Below are positions 59,301 to 64,000 of a stretch of DNA of 64,000 bases, in pieces. A program made the translations under genes and the position numbers. The number at the start of each line of letters is the position of its first letter. The stretch's first letter is position 1. The DNA is from Patiria pectinifera (Eukaryota > Echinodermata > Asteroidea > Valvatida > Asterinidae): positions 22,465,513 through 22,529,512 of the forward strand of contig CM057147.1 of NCBI GenBank assembly GCA_029964075.1. The letters run 5' to 3'. Under the pieces are notes generated by a model that saw only the letters and a list, made by a program, of their open reading frames with translations, was not told the origin of the DNA and ran no database searches.

Positions 59301-60944
59301 GACTGACCTCTTCATTCAGAGTCATTAGTCTGGTGGCTTGACTATGGAGAAATGTGTAGTAAATAGAGATCAGTTCCCAGTTCACGCCACATGTTTCTTA
59401 AATTTTTTTGGCATGGTTGACTGATGCAGTACTGAAGCGGTGTTGGACTGGTTGTTTTAGGTGCCAGTCTATTTCTGTATTGCATGTTTTCTGTACCTTA
59501 ATTTTTGGGACTCTCATACACGGTATTGAGAGTCCCACATTTTTGGACTTCACATGAACTAGCCTTTAATTGAGGCCTTTCTTCACACAAAGCACTGTGT
59601 GATCAGGGGTACACATTTCCATGGAATGTATTTCTTACGTTTCCCCATCTTTTGTCTTTGTGAGTGTTGCTATGGCGCCCTCTTGTGTCAGTTTAAAGCC
59701 GGGTAGCTTGGGGATGTCAGGGAACTGCCGGCTGTCTTTCTCCAGCTGTATCTCATCTTCAAGGAACTTGGCCAACTCGTCATCACCTGCACAATATTTC
59801 AAACAAAAGGCAAGCATCTGTAAAAAGAAGTAGCTAGCTAGATTCACATCTCTATCATTAATATTTGATTAATTTCTGAACATTATTACCTTGGTCTTTG
59901 TTGGTGATAGCTGGAAATTTTCAAACAGGATGAGGGGCAGGCCTATTTCATATGTATTTTGTGTGATTACAGATCCAATTTTATGGCAAGAAAGTTTTTT
60001 GGGAAAGAATGTTGCAACCTGATGCCACTTTCATGACTTTTTACTTCATATATCATCTCAATAAAGCCTGGTAAGTCATTGCAAAAATGTTGAAAAATGC
60101 ATGAATCTGGGACTGAGAAACATTTCCAATTTTGTTAATACTCAGAAATTTTTTCTTGACTCTCCATAGACTTTGTACACAACCACTGAAGTTGCGTCAC
60201 GATGCAACATTCTTTCCCTGATTCAATACTTTAAACTATTATACAAAAGAAAGACCAAAACAATTTACACATGTCAGACAATACACAACATTAAAAAAAA
60301 TCTTGGAAAGATTTCCATATCGAAAAACAGCCTGTGTACAAACCCTATGAGATTGGACTGAAAAATTCTAAGTGTTTTCTAAGAAAATGCTTGTATTTTC
60401 TCACTGCTCAAATTGACTTTGATGACATGAAATTGCTATCTGGGGGCTTGTTAGTCAATACAGAGGAAAATTAGTGAACTTCATATGTTGGAAATCTTTC
60501 CAAAATCTTAAATATTTTTCATGCGCAAGTGAAATTTAAACACTAAAGTCAAACATTTAAGTTAAAGGTTAAACAGACATAAATGTATTGAATTTGACAA
60601 TGATAATGATATAAACAGAAATAAAATAGGTATATTCCAAAACAAGACAATTAATTACCCTGCGTGTGTATCCCAGCACAGCCGCAGCTGCACAGCTTTC
60701 CGGGCTCCCTCAGCCTCGATGCCTGGGCCAACACGTGCTTCAGCTCCCCAGTGCTGCTGTCTTTGCTCGTGTGGTTGTTGTTGCACAGATACCAAATCGA
60801 CCGGGTGAACGGCCGGCTCATTTGGCACTCTTTCTGGATAGACAAAAGGCATTTTGTCGCCCCTGATGCTGATGTGGCGTATCTACATTGTGTAAACATT
60901 CTTCCGGCAGCACTTGCAAAATTTCTAGCTACCGAAAAGGCCAT
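53331..60944 (-). CDS. C1QBP: Complement component 1 Q subcomponent-binding protein, mitochondrial (p32/gC1qR, MAM33 family)
   Basis: Five minus-strand exons with GT-AG borders and consistent phases: 60659-60944, 59639-59786, 56368-56449, 54607-54813, 53331-53477. They give 289 aa, close to the 282 aa of human C1QBP. The start ATG at 60944 has a strong context (AAAATGGCC). A basic, Ser/Ala-rich N-terminal region of about 90 residues fits a cleaved mitochondrial targeting sequence, ending at CSCGCAGIHTQG, which parallels the processing region of vertebrate p32. The mature part has the ELAKFLEDEIQLEK helix, VTFNLNHSIEEEPQ, the acidic loop ESNDLFMIDEVSVQ, and the closing helices NLYNFLMNTLEERGITDEF and LEHKLYIEFLQKLQ. 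The family forms a doughnut-shaped acidic trimer in the matrix that supports mitochondrial translation. Introns are full of transposon derivatives. Confidence 0.95.
53556..53816. mobile_element. GGCC-A(n) element, third copy (C1QBP intron 4)
   Basis: AGGCCAAAAAAAATAATAGT with TCTGCTTCCG (left) is inverted at the right as CGGAAGCATAACTA, a T run and GGGCC. The body contains CCCTACCTACCCTATT twice. Confidence 0.7.
54388..54566. mobile_element. Palindromic element with 85-bp arms (C1QBP intron 4)
   Basis: ATTCGCTCTTTTCACCCTCC, GGGCATGCAGAGCC, AACTTTACACAATAAA and AGCCGGTTTC on the left pair with the reverse complement on the right (GAACCGGCTA, TTTATTGTGTAAAGTT, GGCTCTGCATGCCC, GAAAAGAGCGAAT). 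The loop is only a few bases long. Confidence 0.8.
54900..55316. mobile_element. TTAA-flanked CAATCCTGCAAAATCC element, copy 4 (C1QBP intron 3)
   Basis: TTAACCCTACCTCCCTAGGC at the left, GGGGAGTTAGGGTTAA at the right. It is 417 bp and closely similar to 16105-16524, so these two are the youngest-looking pair of the family in this window. Confidence 0.8.
55369..55492. mobile_element. Short hairpin MITE, GGCTGCGTCCGGAT ends
   Basis: AGGCTGCGTCCGGATCACTT ... GGTCTATGGGAAGCGGCT on the left pairs with CAGCTGCTTCCATAGGTGTA ... ATTCGGATGCAGCCT on the right. GGCTGCGTCCGAAT-type ends occur in several animal MITEs. Confidence 0.7.
56475..58352. mobile_element. 1.9-kb hAT-like non-autonomous element with 8-bp TSD (C1QBP intron 2)
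   Basis: The left end CAAGCCTGTTCGGTATGGCG and the right end (inverted) TAAGCCTGTTCGATATCC are flanked by the 8-bp direct repeat GTCACATT (56467-56474 and 58353-58360). Subterminal regions are full of the word ATATCG (AATATCGCGATAT near both ends). An 8-bp duplication fits hAT. No transposase frame was seen in the body. A tRNA-like box B (GGTTCGAATCA, 57230-57240) sits in the middle. Confidence 0.85.
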
Positions 60945-61405
60945 TTTCTGAGCTGTTTCTAAATGCAACTTGCGGAGCCTAATTATGAAACTTTAAAAAG
61001 CGGGTTTTCAAGCTCTTGCATGTAAAACATGTGCTTTTGAGATATAGAGCCTCCTTCAAAAAAATGTTTAGTCTGTTCCAATGATACTTTTAATTTCTCC
61101 ATTCTTCCACACAAAAAATAGCCAAATATGTTTTAATTCAATTCACCACATATGTTTTTAAATTTCGAATTTATTCTTAACATTAAATTTGTTTATCGTA
61201 ATTTACAAATTTTAGTAAATTTGGACGAGGTTTTTGTAATGCCAAAGGTCATAAACTTCTGTCGTCTAGTACCTGGACAAACCCAACGTGATTTGTTTAA
61301 AACTTTGAGCTGGAACCTGACTAGCAGTCGTGTCATCATTTATGTTGACAGGACGGTGTAAATTTATTTAGCTTTTTGTTTTTGCTACCGTAGCTCTGAT
61401 GAACG
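60945..61405. promoter_or_regulatory. Probable bidirectional promoter between C1QBP and the 61406 gene
   Basis: There are 461 bp between two divergent start codons. It is AT-rich with no obvious TATA at a convincing distance. A regulatory role is inferred from the head-to-head arrangement only. Confidence 0.4.
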
Positions 61406-61477
61406 ATGGCGAATACCATGCTTTTATCTTTGGCTGAAGAGCTTGACGATCTCAATGTTGAGTTCGTTTCATTGCAG
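61406..61477 (+). CDS. Probable first coding exon of an unidentified gene
   Basis: ATGGCG in a good start context (ACGATGGCG) opens a frame of 24 codons, MANTMLLSLAEELDDLNVEF followed by VSLQ, ending at CAG|GTAAAA, a plausible splice donor in phase 0. The peptide is acidic and amphipathic, like the start of a coiled coil. No continuation is recognisable before the window ends; the next 2 kb is the palindrome 61601-63725. The pattern ELxxxNxEFxxxQ faintly resembles the start of rabaptin-5, which is a neighbour of C1QBP in human, but this is too short to claim. Confidence 0.45.
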
Positions 61478-61600
61478 GTAAAATTTGATGTGTTGAGGGG
61501 TAATTTCATTTCTTGGAAGTCGCAGTTGTTTTTCATTCGTCACCCTAAAAAGTTCGCATGTACAACATTAACACTGCCGCCGGTCATGCCGGTATTTCGG

Positions 61601-63725
61601 TAGCTCTACTGAGTGGAGCGTTGAATTACGGGTACCCCTCCATACAAACGCTCCACCGATTTGCCATACTTTGGTAGCACTTACACGGTCGTCATGACGG
61701 TTTGCATTTTGTGCATGCCCTCGCGAGGACGATACCGCGAGGACAAGGCCCAAAAAACTGATAAAGAAAATACAAATGAGGAAGACAGTAACCCTGGATA
61801 GATCCACACATTCATGACATTCCATAAGACCCCTCAAATTGTTTCAAACAACCGGTAATTTTGAAAAAAGAACAAAATAGTCTGAACTTACCGCTTACTC
61901 CTAGAACTATGAGGCTCCGCGTGAGCGGAGCCTCATAGATCAAGAAGCCCGCAAAATCACCTGCAGCACAAAACACTAATAAAGTACAAAAACGTCCATC
62001 AAAATGCAGCCATTTCACACAGAACTGCTGCACAGTTTGCCCCTATACTCCGTACTTTATCTCTTGACATACTCACGTATCTTGTGCGGAACTAACATAG
62101 GTGGATTCTGTCGGTTTTTAGGCCAAAATGATGAAAAATATGCCCTTTCCGCACTGAGCCAACCTGACACTTGAAACGTGCACGCATATGATCGAGCGAT
62201 GATTTTCGGTTCGCTCGGAGCGCGCCGCGGGGGGTACGGTCACTGATCTCTATATAAAGACTGGATAGCTAATAAAGAGCCGCACAATGTACGAATTTGA
62301 CTCCATATTGGTGAGACCGCGGTGATCTACAAAGGACAAGTTGCCGTTTTTATAGACAGCATGATTTCTTTTGTAACGTCGCGGTTCACTTGACTTATAT
62401 TTTGACCACCACCACTGACCAAGGTTAACTACATTTTTTTTTTAACGTCGCGGTTACTAAAATACCGCAAATATCACTTTTTCGGCGTTTTGCAATGATA
62501 ATCACTACGGAAATGTGTCCCTTTTAGAACATCATAATATGTGTACGTGACCAAAATGCGCGTCAACTGTTGATACAACGCGCGCGTATTTACGCGTAGA
62601 ACGTTCGTATTATACGCGGCCATCTTCGTGAGACCGGGGGCGAATTGGTCAATATGCAAAGTCTTCTGTGTGAATGTTGTATGCATATCCGCTATCCAGT
62701 CTTTATATAGAGATCAGTGGGTACGGTACATGCACTTGTACGCATGCACATACTATCATTTCGCTTGTACCGTACCCCCCGCGGCGCGCTCCGAGCGAAC
62801 CGAAAATCATCGCTCGATCATATGCGTGCACGTTTCAAGTGTCATGTTGGCTCAGTGCGGAAAGGGCATATTTTTCATCATTTTGGCCTAAAAACCGACA
62901 GAATCCACCTATGTTAGTTCCGCACAAGATACGTGAGTATGTCAAGAGATAAAGTACGGAGTATAGGGGCAAACTGTGCAGCGGTTCTGTGTGAAATGGC
63001 TGCATTTTGATGGACCTTTTTTGTACTTTATTAGTGTTTTGTGCTGCAGGCAAATTTGCGGGCTTCTTGATCTATGAGGCTCCGCTCACGCGGAGCCTCA
63101 TAGTTCTAGGAGTACTTACCGCTCACAATTAAATGTGTCTGCCGAGTTGCACAGTCTATTTCACTGACATGACTGATGCATAATTCATTGCGCGCGTGTG
63201 TGACGTCACTATTGAAGAAAAACAAGTCGCGCTTAATCAACGACTGTTTCATGTACTGATATGTGCCCCGCACCAAAAACCCACAGTCAGACTGCGCGGG
63301 GCATATATGACTACATGAAACAGCTATTGAGTAAGCGCAACTTGTTTTTCTTCAATAGTGACGTCACACACGCGCGCAATGAATTATGCATCAGTCATGT
63401 CAGTGAAATAGACTGTGCAACTCGGCAGACACATTTAATTGTGAGCGGTAAGTTCAGACTATTTTGTTCTTTTTTCAAAATTACCGGTTGTTTGAAACAA
63501 TTTGAGGGGTCTTATGGAATGTCATGAATGTGTGGATCTATCCAGGGTTACTGTCTTCCTCATTTGTATTTTCTTTATCAGTTTTTTTGGGCCTTGTCCT
63601 CGCGAGGGCATGCACAAAATGCAAACCGTCATGACGACCGTGTAAGTGCTACCAAAGTATGGCAAATCGGTGGAGCGTTTGTATGGAGGGGTACCCGTAA
63701 TTCAACGCTCCACTTAGTAGAGCTA
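61601..63725. mobile_element. 2.1-kb long-inverted-repeat element with 9-bp TSD
   Basis: The left end TAGCTCTACTGAGTGGAGCG and the right end CGCTCCACTTAGTAGAGCTA are flanked by the 9-bp direct repeat GTATTTCGG (61592-61600 and 63726-63734). The arms of about 670 bp (61601-62272, and 62693-63725 minus a nested 329-bp insertion) enclose about 420 bp of unique sequence. Both arms contain a short perfect hairpin CTATGAGGCTCCGC/GCGGAGCCTCATAG. A 9-bp duplication with long inverted repeats fits Mutator-like or Merlin-like elements. No transposase was seen. Confidence 0.88.
63115..63452. mobile_element. Nested hairpin inside the right arm of 61601-63725
   Basis: CTTACCGCTCACAATTAAAT at the left and ATTTAATTGTGAGCGGTAAG at the right; arms of about 145 bp pair to the centre around GTGCCCCGC/GCGGGGCAT at 63262-63305. 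The left arm of the host palindrome lacks it, which shows the empty site. Confidence 0.85.
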
Positions 63726-63925
63726 GTATTTCGGTATTGTTAGAGCGCCCTCAAAATCAATGCAACGATTCAATAACCAGATAACATGAATAAGCCGGCC
63801 CTGGCCCAAATTTAGGTTAGAAAGTGTACAAAAAAAACCACCTACTACTGCTAGTATGGAGGAATAAGAAACACTTCCTTTAAAAAAAATGACTTTTGCA
63901 AAATGAGTGTCACTCAAGGGTATCA

Positions 63926-64000
63926 GGTCAACTCGGACCCAAACCAAGTCAGACCCATGCCAAGTCGGACCCATGCCAACTCGGACCCACGCCAACTCGG
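63926..64000. repeat. CCAACTCGGACCCA minisatellite (runs off the window)
   Basis: TCAACTCGGACCCAAACC, AAGTCGGACCCATGCC, CAACTCGGACCCACGCC and so on, period about 16 bp, continuing past the end. It is similar to, but distinct from, the CAACTCGGTCCCA motif at 24420-24545. Confidence 0.8.

Noticed and set aside
60945-60968. Start of C1QBP eight codons upstream (MHLETAQKM)
   Set aside because: The second ATG (60944) has a much better context, AAAATGGCC, and starts a typical targeting peptide. The upstream one cannot be excluded without cDNA.

Overview
The window is eukaryotic, intron-rich and dense in transposable elements. It is most likely from an echinoderm, probably a sea star. The evidence is GT-AG spliced animal genes, a replication-dependent histone H2A/H2B pair whose H2B N-terminus is of the echinoderm type ([19 protein letters not shown]), histone 3' stem-loops followed by a purine-rich downstream element, and many palindromic DNA-transposon derivatives. 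The phylum call is an inference.

Layout, left to right. (1) 761-8662 (+): eight exons of a PIWI-clade Argonaute, cut at the 5' side by the window edge and at the 3' side by a 500-N assembly gap (8888-9387). (2) 14091-18848 (-): a complete five-exon UBE2G1-type ubiquitin-conjugating enzyme (168 aa). (3) 17543-18422: a tRNA-derived SINE against the 3' end of a LINE reverse-transcriptase fragment. (4) 22317-27449: a 5.1 kb, almost fully palindromic element with a 6-bp target-site duplication and two AT-rich satellite arrays in each arm. (5) 30874-31982: divergent H2A (-) and H2B (+). (6) 35439-46201 (+): a six-exon gene that I reconstruct as a stand-alone PAW-domain protein (the PAW domain is otherwise the C-terminal sugar-binding domain of peptide:N-glycanase) with a Ser-rich tail. 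(7) 53331-60944 (-): a complete five-exon C1QBP/p32/MAM33-family mitochondrial matrix protein (289 aa). (8) 61406-61477 (+): a probable first exon of an unidentified gene head-to-head with C1QBP. (9) 61601-63725: a second long palindrome with a 9-bp target-site duplication and a nested hairpin in one arm only.

The genes are not an operon or pathway. They are independent housekeeping or germline genes: piRNA silencing, ERAD-type ubiquitination, chromatin, possibly glycan recognition, and mitochondrial matrix. UBE2G1 and C1QBP both lie in human 17p13, so part of the gene content may be ancient synteny. Most of the remaining sequence is introns and intergenic DNA filled with MITE-like inverted repeats (TTAA-, TA-, 6-, 8- and 9-bp-TSD types), SINE fragments and minisatellites. 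Several repeat families recur in introns of different genes. Most open frames between these genes are chance frames in repeats.
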